Below, piece after piece: positions 41,970 through 50,465 of a stretch of DNA of 64,000 nt (position 1 is the first letter of the stretch; the number at the start of each line of letters is the position of its first letter). Under the pieces are notes generated by a model, which was not told where the DNA came from, ran no database searches, and worked only from the letters and a program-made list of their open reading frames with translations. The position numbers and the translations under genes are program-made. The stretch comes from Dielma sp000508965. Its GTDB lineage: Bacteria > Bacillota_I > Bacilli_A > Erysipelotrichales > Erysipelotrichaceae. The stretch covers positions 682,001 to 746,000 of the forward strand of contig BAHV02000010.1 of the NCBI GenBank assembly GCA_000508965.1. The letters are read 5' to 3'.

Positions 41970-44036
41970 ATGGACGAACTGGCAATTTTGGACGAATTAG
42001 AGGATGTGGTATATCTTACTGATCCTGAAACATATGAAGTCTATTTTATTAACCGGGCTGGTTTGAAAAATAGTCCGATAAAAGAGTATAAAGGGCAACC
42101 TTGTTATAAGATTCTGCAGGGGAAGGAGCATCCTTGTGAATTTTGTACCAATAAGATTTTAAATGAAAAGCAATTTCTTGTCTGGGAGCATTTTAATGAT
42201 AATCTGCAGCGTCATTTTATATTAAAAGATAAAATGATTAAGCTTAACGGGAAGTCGCTGAAAATGGAGATTGCTGTAGATATTACTGAAAAAGAAGTGA
42301 TCAGTACGCAGCTTGCCAAGAAACTGGAAAGCCGTGAAAAACTGGTAGAATGCATTCGAATTTTTTCTGAATGTACAGATTTTAATGTGGGAATGCATCA
42401 GGTGCTGAAAAATCTTGCTGAATATTATCAGGCAGCTGGCGCACAGCTGTTTGAAACAGAGGCATCAGCAATTACAAAGTCTTATGCGTGGTATGCTGAT
42501 GGTGATGCAAAAGCTTTCTCTAAAGCAGATGTAAATGCGTACAGATGCCTTTTTGCTGCATGTGACAGCTTAGGAAAGCTGATGATTGATAATGTTGATA
42601 AAACGGATTCAGAAGTAAAAAAGCTGTGCAAGAAGTATACTGTTTCAGCTCTAATGATGGTAGAACTGCATAAAGAGGGTAAGACTCTCGGTTATATTAT
42701 GATCGTTAATCCAACGTTGCGGCCTGGTTTTGACCGTTCGCTGTTTAACTCATTAATAACTTTCATCGAAGCTGAGCTTGACCGTCAGCATGTGCATAAG
42801 CATTTTGAATTTCTTGGCTATCATGACGGCTTGACTGGTTTTAATAATCGTAATCGGTATATGGACCATATTCTTCAATTAAATGATGTAAAATTGAAAT
42901 CTTTGGGTATCCTTTATTGTGATATCAATGATCTGAAGCACATTAATGATTCAAGAGGTCATGACATTGGGGATCTGGCTATTCTGCGCTTTTCTAAAAT
43001 TTTAAGTGAATGTTTTGAGCCGCGTGATCTGTTTCGGCTTGGCGGTGATGAGTTTGTCGTTATCGCACAGGATTTAGATATCCGTGATTTCCGTGAACGA
43101 ATCCGCAGTATACAGATGCAGATAGAAACACATGAGAGTTTTTCAGTATCGATGGGTTACGCATGGAGTGAGACCAACTTTAATATCCGTGAATTAACCC
43201 GACAGGCTGATGAGATGATGTATTTGAATAAGCAGCATTATTATGAGAATAGTGAGAAGGATGATTACCGGCATTACTCTTATATCCGTCAGGAATTAAT
43301 TAAGAGTATAGACATGGGCAGCTTCGTCGTTTATCTGCAGCCGAAGGTCTATGCTTCTGACGGCAGGATTTATGGTGCCGAGGCATTGGTGCGTTATCAG
43401 CATGAAAAGCATGGCTTGATTCTGCCCGGACATTTTATCTATCTGCTGGAAAGAGAGCGAATTATTGAAGTTCTTGATTTATATGTTCTGAAACAGGCAT
43501 GTTTGATCTTAAATCAATGGCGTGAAGAAGGCATCAAGCTCATACCGATTTCCGTGAATTTCTCCCGGCTGACAATTGCTGATGACAAGATTCTTGAAAA
43601 GATGCTTAAAATTGTCGATGAGCATGCCATTGAGCATTCACTGATTGAAATTGAAATTACTGAGAGCACAGACATGCTGGATCGGGAATTGATGGGAATC
43701 ATCACTCGGCAGATTCGGGAACAGGGCTTTTTGTTATCCTTGGATGATTTTGGCTCCAACTATACAAATCTTGCCTCACTGACAGAGGTGGATATGAATG
43801 TGCTGAAGCTTGATAAGAGTTTAGTGGATGGCATTTGTCAGGATCATGTTTCCAAGAGTGTAGTAAAGAGCGTGATCGATTTCTGTGCAGAAATGAATAT
43901 TACATCATTATCTGAGGGTGTTGAGATGAAGGAACAGGTTGAATTATTGGTTCAGCTTGGCTGTAATCTGATTCAGGGTTATTATTATGGCCGTCCGGCA
44001 CCGGTGGAAACCTTCACCCAGCAATGGCTGAAGTAA
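41970..44036 (+). CDS. PAS-GAF-GGDEF-EAL cyclic di-GMP turnover protein
   Basis: The 688-residue soluble protein has a PAS-like domain (about 1-110) with three cysteines in PCYKILQGKEHPCEFC, a GAF-like region (about 120-265), a GGDEF domain (RLGGDEF near 355-361) and an EAL domain. Residues needed for phosphodiesterase action are present: AEALVRY, SVNFS, EITES, LDDFG, LKLDKS, SEGVE and IQGYYYGRP. It could therefore make and break cyclic di-GMP under control of a redox or ligand signal at the N-terminus. It has no membrane segment. It stands alone after a GGGGAGG site. Confidence 0.92.
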   Translation: MDELAILDELEDVVYLTDPETYEVYFINRAGLKNSPIKEYKGQPCYKILQGKEHPCEFCTNKILNEKQFLVWEHFNDNLQRHFILKDKMIKLNGKSLKMEIAVDITEKEVISTQLAKKLESREKLVECIRIFSECTDFNVGMHQVLKNLAEYYQAAGAQLFETEASAITKSYAWYADGDAKAFSKADVNAYRCLFAACDSLGKLMIDNVDKTDSEVKKLCKKYTVSALMMVELHKEGKTLGYIMIVNPTLRPGFDRSLFNSLITFIEAELDRQHVHKHFEFLGYHDGLTGFNNRNRYMDHILQLNDVKLKSLGILYCDINDLKHINDSRGHDIGDLAILRFSKILSECFEPRDLFRLGGDEFVVIAQDLDIRDFRERIRSIQMQIETHESFSVSMGYAWSETNFNIRELTRQADEMMYLNKQHYYENSEKDDYRHYSYIRQELIKSIDMGSFVVYLQPKVYASDGRIYGAEALVRYQHEKHGLILPGHFIYLLERERIIEVLDLYVLKQACLILNQWREEGIKLIPISVNFSRLTIADDKILEKMLKIVDEHAIEHSLIEIEITESTDMLDRELMGIITRQIREQGFLLSLDDFGSNYTNLASLTEVDMNVLKLDKSLVDGICQDHVSKSVVKSVIDFCAEMNITSLSEGVEMKEQVELLVQLGCNLIQGYYYGRPAPVETFTQQWLK

Positions 44037-44106
44037 AAGTTTTGCTGGCAAATACAGGAAAAATATAGTATGATTATAAAGTATGCATTTTTAGAGTAGA
44101 GGTAGG

Positions 44107-46086
44107 TTGAGAGGATTGAAGACATTATTTAACGATGAATTGCAGCAGGCACTTGTACATGATAGAGGTGCCTGTGTTTTTGAGGGAAGTACAGGTTCCG
44201 GAAAGAGCACATTGATTCGCGGAAGGGCAGCGCGCTTGATTGAATCAGGGGTGATCCCACAATCGATTTTGATTCTATGTGCGAATGAATATTGTGTGAA
44301 AGAAACACAGCGTTTGTTTAATTATGAGCATCCTGAGCTAAAGGCACCCTTAATCACAACACTGGATCGTCTCTGCGCGAAGCTGGTTCTCGGCTATGAA
44401 AAACAAAATGGAATTAAATCAGCCCGTATTTATAAACGGATGGATCGCTTTGTGAAAAAAATCTGTAAAGATGCCTTTGGTGTGCATTTAAGCAGTGAAC
44501 GTTTGGCTAAACTGATCGATAAGCTGATTGAATGTGATGCGATGATGCTGCCGGAGAGTGAAATCAATGGCAAAATGTTTGATCAGATTGATCTTGCTTA
44601 TTTGGTAAAGGCATTGAAGAAACTAAAGAAAAGCAATGAAATCAGAGATCTCATGGATGTCCGTTCATTATCTTTACAGCTGTTGACAAGCAAGACTTAC
44701 AGCTTAGAGGCATGTGATCTCAGACTGACGCATCTGATGCTTGATGATGCAGAAAATCTGTCTTTTCTAGATCATTTTCTTATAAAACAGCTGGCTTCTG
44801 ATCTGCAGAGTATCCTTTTTGCCATCAATCGCGATAATACGTTCCGATTTGCTCAGGGCGCATTTCCGCAGGCTTATGATGCTTTTACTGCTACTTATGA
44901 CAATCCTTTATGGATTAAAGCAGATGTTGATTACCATACACCGGCAACGATTACTGAATGTATGAGCCGTTTGGTTAAGAAATCGTTAAACAGCGGTAAT
45001 GAAACTGCGGATGTAGTCGCTTTTAAGGCATTACGTGATAAGGAGCTGATGATGGATTATCTGCTTAAAAATATCAACGCGGAAAAGGAAACGGCATTGA
45101 TCTATCGGCATTCATCGACGGCATTGCTGCTGATTGATCGGCTGCTGGAGATGGCGGTACCGTTCCGGCTGCATGACTCAATTGCGCTGATGCTGGAGAA
45201 TGACACTTCTCATGAATTGCTGTCAATTATGCGTTTATTTATGAATGCTCATGATATTGATGCATTCATGGATGTTTATGAGCAGCTGGATTTTGGCTTA
45301 ACGGTAAATCAGGCAAAACAAGTCAGAGAAACTATGTTGGTAAATCCACAGCTTGATGTATATCAGGCGATGCTTGAATGCAGTATGCGGAATGCTCAGA
45401 AGCAAAAAATCATTTCTTCATTAGAAGCCATCCGCATGGCTAAGGATATGAATGCTTATCGATTGCTTGAATTTATCCATGAAGAATCCGGCTATGCGGC
45501 GTATTTGAAGCGGAATGGTTTGGCTGCGGATATCCATTTTTACAGCACAATGCTGCTGCTTGCAAAACGCTATCCGAAAGCGGACATGCTGCTTGCCCGG
45601 CTTGATGAATTGAAGAAAATCCATCCTAACGCTTCAGCACCTTTGATTTTAACATCGGCAGAGAATGCCTTTGGTCAAAGCTTTGATGATGTTTATCTTT
45701 TGGATTGTATCAATACAAGCTTCCCGCTTGTCGGCAAGGCACATCCGGATTATCCGCAGGAGATCTCTTTGTTTGCTTATTTGATGTCAAGAGCCGGCAA
45801 TCATTTAGAGCTGATTGCTTATAAGGCTGCTGCGCAGATCAAAGTGAGAATGTCAGATTTTATGTATACATTATGTTCCAAAGAAGCTGAGAGTGAGGCT
45901 GCTGAGGAGACGAATAAGCCAGCTGCAAGACTGCGGCGCGGTGCTAAAATTCAGCATAAACTGTTTGGCAAAGGAATCATATCAAATCTTTCCGAGGGTA
46001 AAATTACAGTACGCTTTGAGATGGAGTCCAAGACGCTGTCTTTATCCCATTGTATTGACAATAATATGATTGAATTAATCAATTAG
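44107..46086 (+). CDS. Divergent UvrD/PcrA-like superfamily 1 helicase-related protein
   Basis: The 659-residue protein has Walker A GSTGSGKST at residues 27-35, a Walker B-like LMLDDAENL near 210 and a late motif LFAYLMSRAGNHLELIAY near 558 that aligns with the UvrD motif VI region (usually VAxTRA). The C-terminus (RLRRGAKIQHKLFGKGIISN onward) matches the Tudor-like tail of PcrA. Several middle helicase motifs are hard to find and the protein is shorter than PcrA (about 720-740). It may be a specialised or inactive relative. Translation starts at TTG after AGAGGTAGG; a terminator follows. Confidence 0.75.
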   Translation: MRGLKTLFNDELQQALVHDRGACVFEGSTGSGKSTLIRGRAARLIESGVIPQSILILCANEYCVKETQRLFNYEHPELKAPLITTLDRLCAKLVLGYEKQNGIKSARIYKRMDRFVKKICKDAFGVHLSSERLAKLIDKLIECDAMMLPESEINGKMFDQIDLAYLVKALKKLKKSNEIRDLMDVRSLSLQLLTSKTYSLEACDLRLTHLMLDDAENLSFLDHFLIKQLASDLQSILFAINRDNTFRFAQGAFPQAYDAFTATYDNPLWIKADVDYHTPATITECMSRLVKKSLNSGNETADVVAFKALRDKELMMDYLLKNINAEKETALIYRHSSTALLLIDRLLEMAVPFRLHDSIALMLENDTSHELLSIMRLFMNAHDIDAFMDVYEQLDFGLTVNQAKQVRETMLVNPQLDVYQAMLECSMRNAQKQKIISSLEAIRMAKDMNAYRLLEFIHEESGYAAYLKRNGLAADIHFYSTMLLLAKRYPKADMLLARLDELKKIHPNASAPLILTSAENAFGQSFDDVYLLDCINTSFPLVGKAHPDYPQEISLFAYLMSRAGNHLELIAYKAAAQIKVRMSDFMYTLCSKEAESEAAEETNKPAARLRRGAKIQHKLFGKGIISNLSEGKITVRFEMESKTLSLSHCIDNNMIELIN

Positions 46087-46108
46087 CAGGGGAACCTGCT
46101 TTTTTTAT
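46085..46108 (+). terminator. Terminator after the UvrD-like gene
   Basis: AGCAGG/CCTGCT stem of 6 bp with a GGAA loop and a T run; it overlaps the stop codon. Confidence 0.9.
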
Positions 46109-46250
46109 TTTTTGTCAGCATCAATCATTTTCTTGATGCCAAGGTTTAAACGCTATGATATGCTTATTAAAATAGGAATTCAAATGGTTAATAAAAAAAG
46201 ATGTCACAAATTGATTGCTTTGTAGTCTAACTTATAAAGGAGATGGAACA

Positions 46251-47093
46251 ATGGAGAAGAAAAATGAACAGGATTTGATTCAAGCTGCCATTCAAGGTGA
46301 CAGTGCTGCACTGGAGGAATTGCTGCTGAGTGTTCGGGATCAGATCTTTACCTTGGCGTTAAGAATGCTGGGCAGCGTTGCTGATGCAGAGGATGCTGTT
46401 TCTGAAATATTAATCAAGGTAATGTGCAATTTATCTGCTTTCCGTCAGGAAAGTGCCTTTTCGACATGGGTATATAGGATTGCCGTCAATACCTTGCTGA
46501 CCACCCGTAAAAGTATGTTTGCCAATCAGCCGCTCAGTTTTGAAATTATGGGACAGGATATCGAGGCAGGTTATATTGAAGCTGCGCAAAAGGATACATG
46601 CGGTGTTGAACATGAAGTATTGGCTGATGAGCTGAAACTGTCATGTACGAATGTCATGCTGCAATGTCTGAAGCCAGAGGACCGCTGTATTTTTATATTG
46701 GGAACGATGTTTAAGCTTGACAGTCAAAATGCTGCGGACATCCTGAATATCAGTGCTGAGAACTATCGTCAGCGGCTTTCACGTTCACGTAAGAAAGTAG
46801 GCGGTTTTCTTAAACAATACTGCGGCCTTGTCAATAAGGATAGCTGCAGCTGTCAAAAACGTTTGGGGGTTGCGATCAAAACCCACCGGCTGAATCCGCA
46901 GCATCTTGAATACAGTGATCATGTTAAGACAGAGAACTTTATTCAAAATATGGAAGATTTAGATGAAATTTCGGATGTTTATCGTGAGGAAATACGTTTC
47001 TGTTCACATATTGAAATCAAAGAATTTTTGAAAAAACTGCTGCAAAGCAGACAGCTGAATGAAGTGATGAATGAGGGGAGAGAGACAGCATGA
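46251..47093 (+). CDS. ECF-type RNA polymerase sigma factor with C-terminal extension
   Basis: The 280-residue protein has a sigma-2 region (LALRMLGSVADAEDAVSEI near 34-52 and FSTWVYRIAVNTLL near 71-84) and a sigma-4 region (LKPEDRCIFILGTMF, then AADILNISAENYRQRLSRSRKK). After about residue 185 there are 95 additional residues with a CSCQ motif and another cysteine, which ordinary ECF factors lack. No anti-sigma gene lies beside it, so the extension might hold the control function. I choose the ATG at 46251 after AAAGGAGATGG. It overlaps the next gene by four bases. Confidence 0.85.
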   Translation: MEKKNEQDLIQAAIQGDSAALEELLLSVRDQIFTLALRMLGSVADAEDAVSEILIKVMCNLSAFRQESAFSTWVYRIAVNTLLTTRKSMFANQPLSFEIMGQDIEAGYIEAAQKDTCGVEHEVLADELKLSCTNVMLQCLKPEDRCIFILGTMFKLDSQNAADILNISAENYRQRLSRSRKKVGGFLKQYCGLVNKDSCSCQKRLGVAIKTHRLNPQHLEYSDHVKTENFIQNMEDLDEISDVYREEIRFCSHIEIKEFLKKLLQSRQLNEVMNEGRETA

Positions 47094-47770
47094 ATACCGT
47101 TGAATTATTAACTTTTATTAACGAACTGAAACAGCATAACAATAAGGAATGGATGCATGAACATAAAAAAGAATATCAAGCGGCTCAGCAGTGCTTTTAT
47201 GATTTGCTTCATGATCTCTTACAGGGGCTTGATGAAGGTGAATTAAGTTTTATGGACCCCAAAGAACTTACTTACCGGATGGTTCGGGATACGCGTTTCA
47301 GCAAGGATAAGAGTCTTTATAATCCGAACTTCCGCGCTCATTTATCAACGGGCGGCAAGCTTCCGATACCGGTTGGTTATTATATTTCATTGACTTCACA
47401 GAATCAGTCATTTATCGGCGGCGGTTTATTCGCGGATGTTTTTAATGATGCAACCGCGATGATTCGCAGTCATATCCAGCAAAACCCTGATGCATTTCTT
47501 ACAATCATCAATGATCCTGAATTCCGCAAGTATTTCAAGGTTGGCGGCACAAAGCTGAAAAAGCTGCCTAAGGGTTATGAAGAGGATGCGAAAGTCGGTG
47601 AATATCTGCGGTATAAAAGCTGGTATCTGGAAGCTTTTATTGAAGATGAACTGATTGCCGACCGCGAGCGTTTCATTGCCGAGACAATAAAGCTGTGCAA
47701 GCTGATGAAGCCCTTTAATGATTTTTTGAATGCGGCGCTGATTGACTTTGTATTTCCTGAAAGACATTAA
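47090..47770 (+). CDS. DUF2461 family protein
   Basis: The 226-residue protein matches the DUF2461 pattern: FINELKQHNNKEWMHEHKKEYQ at the N-terminus, then MVRDTRFSKDKSLYNPNFRAH and GGGLFADV. The family is widespread in bacteria and of unknown activity. Its ATG overlaps the stop of the sigma factor gene (ATGA), so the two are coupled, which is unusual for this family as far as I know. A bidirectional terminator follows. Confidence 0.88.
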   Translation: MNTVELLTFINELKQHNNKEWMHEHKKEYQAAQQCFYDLLHDLLQGLDEGELSFMDPKELTYRMVRDTRFSKDKSLYNPNFRAHLSTGGKLPIPVGYYISLTSQNQSFIGGGLFADVFNDATAMIRSHIQQNPDAFLTIINDPEFRKYFKVGGTKLKKLPKGYEEDAKVGEYLRYKSWYLEAFIEDELIADRERFIAETIKLCKLMKPFNDFLNAALIDFVFPERH

Positions 47771-47815
47771 AAAAACTGGCAGTATGACTTTGAAAGTCGT
47801 GCTGCCAGTTTCTTA
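47768..47815. terminator. Bidirectional terminator between the DUF2461 gene and plsY
   Basis: A long imperfect hairpin with a 9-bp outer stem AACTGGCAG/CTGCCAGTT and an inner GACTTT/AAAGTC lies between the convergent genes. The minus-strand tail is a clean T run; the plus-strand tail is shorter. Confidence 0.85.
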
Positions 47816-48409
47816 TAACCACTTTACTTTGTTTTCTGTGCCATTTAAAATCTTTTTAATATTGGCTTGATGACGATAGATAATTAATACTGCCATAAGC
47901 AGAGAGGCGATGATAACTGAAATCTCTGCTTTAAAGAAAATCAGACAGATCGTTGAAGTCAGCGCTGCAACCATGGATGACAAGGATACCATCTTTGAAA
48001 AATAAAGACAGATCATGAAACAGAGAAAGGGAATCAAGAAGCAGAGAAAGTTATTAACGGTAAATAATGAAACCGCAAATAAGAAGCCAAACATACTGGC
48101 AGCTGCTTTTCCTCCCTTAAAATGTGCGAATACTGGGTAACAGTGTCCGATGCAAACGGCAAGGCCGCACCAGATCGAAGCCTGCTTGTCAAAGAGCGAG
48201 ACAAGATAGATTGCCAATACGCATTTCAGCGCGTCTAATGCAATGACGGCAATGCCTGCTTTCTTGCCGAGCACACGGCCGGCATTAGTGCCCCCGAGAT
48301 TGCCTGAGCCATAATTGCGTACATCCGTATGATAGAAGACCTTCCCGATAACTAACGCAAATGGAATTGAGCCTAATAAATAGCCAAACAACATATAAAG
48401 AATGAACAT
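47813..48409 (-). CDS. plsY: Glycerol-3-phosphate acyltransferase PlsY
   Basis: PlsY transfers an acyl group from acyl-phosphate to glycerol 3-phosphate, the first step of phospholipid synthesis. The 198-residue membrane protein has the family motifs GSIPFALVIGK near residue 12, GSGNLGGTNAGRVLG near 35 and HFKGGKAAAS near 95. Length is typical. It is divergent from parE, a neighbourhood commonly seen in Firmicutes. Confidence 0.95.
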   Translation of the reverse strand: MFILYMLFGYLLGSIPFALVIGKVFYHTDVRNYGSGNLGGTNAGRVLGKKAGIAVIALDALKCVLAIYLVSLFDKQASIWCGLAVCIGHCYPVFAHFKGGKAAASMFGFLFAVSLFTVNNFLCFLIPFLCFMICLYFSKMVSLSSMVAALTSTICLIFFKAEISVIIASLLMAVLIIYRHQANIKKILNGTENKVKWL

Positions 48410-48487
48410 AGTTTCACCTCATTGACTATTCTATCATGGTTGTACAACTTTAAAAAGTTTTTTTGAATATTATGAAAAATTTCATTA

Positions 48488-48515
48488 TTGGATTCAGGTC
48501 ATTTTATGCTATACT
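48488..48515 (+). promoter_or_regulatory. Promoter of parE-parC
   Basis: TTGGAT (48488-48493), a 16-bp spacer and TATACT (48510-48515) with a TGC extended element lie 24 bases before the parE start. Confidence 0.6.
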
Positions 48516-48539
48516 ATACAAATGGAATGAGGTGAATCC

Positions 48540-50465
48540 ATGAGTGAAAATGTTTATGATGCCACCAGTATACAGATTTTAGATGGTCTGGAGGCAGTAC
48601 GTAAGCGTCCGGGTATGTATATCGGATCAACAGACAGCCGGGGGCTGCACCATTTAGTTTGGGAAATTGTTGATAATGCAATCGATGAAGCACTGAACGG
48701 ACATGGGAACACAATTAAAATCACCATTGAAAAAGATGGTTCACTGACAGTTGAAGATGAAGGCCGAGGTATGCCGGTAGGGATGCATGCCAGCGGCGTA
48801 TCCACACTGCAGGTTATTTTTACTGTACTGCATGCGGGCGGTAAATTCTCGACCAGCGGCGGTTATAAAACGAGCGGCGGTCTGCATGGTGTTGGTGCCA
48901 GCGTTGTTAATGCGCTGAGTAAGTGGGTAGAGGTTACAGTCTGCACCGGCGGCAAGATGTATGCCATGAGTTTTAAAAACGGCGGCAGCGAAGTCTCTGA
49001 ATTAAAGGAATTGGGAAAGACGAATAAGACGGGAAGTAAAGTGCGTTTTATGCCTGATGATACGATTTTCTCAACGACGGATTTCTCTTTTTCAACAATA
49101 GAAGAAAGAGCCAGAGAAAATGCGTTCTTATTAAAGGGTCTGAGGATGATCGTGACGGATCTGCGCAAGGATAAGCATGCTGATTTTTGTTATGAAAATG
49201 GTTTAGAGGCATTTATTGAGTATCTTCATGAGGATAAGGAAGTCTTTCACAAGCCGGTATCCTTCAGCGGTGTGGTGAATGAGATTCAGATTGACTGTGC
49301 TTTTCAGTATACCGATGAATATCAGGAGAATATGTTTTCCTTTGTCAATATGGTAAGAACGAAGGATGGCGGTACCCATGAGGTAGGCGCCCGCAGTGCC
49401 TTTACCAAGGTGTTTAATGATTATGCCCGCCGCTATGGCCTTTTAAAGGAAAAGGATCGTAATTTTGAGGGCAGTGATGTCCGCGAGGGGCTGACGGTTA
49501 TTCTGTCGCTGGGGATTCCGGAGAACTTACTTCAGTTTGAGGGACAGACAAAGGGAAAGCTGGGCACCGCGGAGGCTAAGTCAGCGGTTGAAAATCTAGT
49601 CAGTGAAAAATTAACTTATTTTCTAGAAGAAAATAAGGATTTGGCATTTACGCTGATCAAAAAAATGTCACGGGCTTTTCAGGCACGTGAAGCGGCCCGC
49701 AAGGCGCGTGAGGATTTGCGTAAAGGTAAAAGCCGAGGCAAATCAGAGAAAATCTTATCTGGTAAGCTGGCTGCTGCGCAAAGCAAGGATGCCCGTAAAA
49801 AAGAGTTATATCTGGTCGAGGGTGATTCTGCCGGCGGCAGTGCCAAGCAGGGGCGTGACTCACGCTATCAGGCGATTCTGCCGCTGCGCGGTAAGGTGCT
49901 GAATACGGAAAAAGCCAGCATTGCCAATATTGAAAAAAATGAAGAATTGAATACAATTATTCACGCATTGGGAGCCGGTGTGGGAGCAAATTTCTCTGCC
50001 GAAGACAGCAATTATCACAAAGTGATTATCATGACCGATGCCGATGATGACGGCGCGCATATTCAAGTCTTGCTGCTTACTTTCTTTTTCCGTTATATGC
50101 GTGAATTGATTGAAAAGGGTATGGTTTATATTGCACTGCCGCCTTTATATAAATTAAGCAAAGGCAATCAGATACAGTATGCATGGAGTGATGAAGAGCT
50201 GACTGCGCTGCGTAAAACTTTCCCGAAAAATTTCACTTTACAGCGTTATAAAGGTCTTGGTGAAATGAATGCCGATCAGTTATGGGATACAACGATGTGT
50301 CCGGAAACCCGCACATTGATTCAGGTAAGCATTGAGGATGCGGTGCTTGCCGAACGTCGGGTATCGGTGCTGATGGGAGATAAAGCCGATGTGCGCCGTG
50401 ACTGGATCGAGGAGAATGTCAGCTTTACTCTTGAGGATAATTATGCATTGGAGGTTAAACGTTAA
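48540..50465 (+). CDS. parE: DNA topoisomerase IV subunit B
   Basis: ParE supplies the ATPase that, with ParC, separates linked daughter chromosomes. The 641-residue protein shows the GHKL ATPase motifs (EIVDNAIDEALNG near 38, DEGRGMPVG near 74, GGLHGVGASVVNALS near 113) and the TOPRIM segment EGDSAGGSAKQGRD near 425 with DADDDGAHI near 500. The HHLVWEIVDN wording and the adjacent parC favour ParE over GyrB. A AATGAGGTG site precedes the ATG. Its stop overlaps the parC start by one base. Confidence 0.95.
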   Translation: MSENVYDATSIQILDGLEAVRKRPGMYIGSTDSRGLHHLVWEIVDNAIDEALNGHGNTIKITIEKDGSLTVEDEGRGMPVGMHASGVSTLQVIFTVLHAGGKFSTSGGYKTSGGLHGVGASVVNALSKWVEVTVCTGGKMYAMSFKNGGSEVSELKELGKTNKTGSKVRFMPDDTIFSTTDFSFSTIEERARENAFLLKGLRMIVTDLRKDKHADFCYENGLEAFIEYLHEDKEVFHKPVSFSGVVNEIQIDCAFQYTDEYQENMFSFVNMVRTKDGGTHEVGARSAFTKVFNDYARRYGLLKEKDRNFEGSDVREGLTVILSLGIPENLLQFEGQTKGKLGTAEAKSAVENLVSEKLTYFLEENKDLAFTLIKKMSRAFQAREAARKAREDLRKGKSRGKSEKILSGKLAAAQSKDARKKELYLVEGDSAGGSAKQGRDSRYQAILPLRGKVLNTEKASIANIEKNEELNTIIHALGAGVGANFSAEDSNYHKVIIMTDADDDGAHIQVLLLTFFFRYMRELIEKGMVYIALPPLYKLSKGNQIQYAWSDEELTALRKTFPKNFTLQRYKGLGEMNADQLWDTTMCPETRTLIQVSIEDAVLAERRVSVLMGDKADVRRDWIEENVSFTLEDNYALEVKR

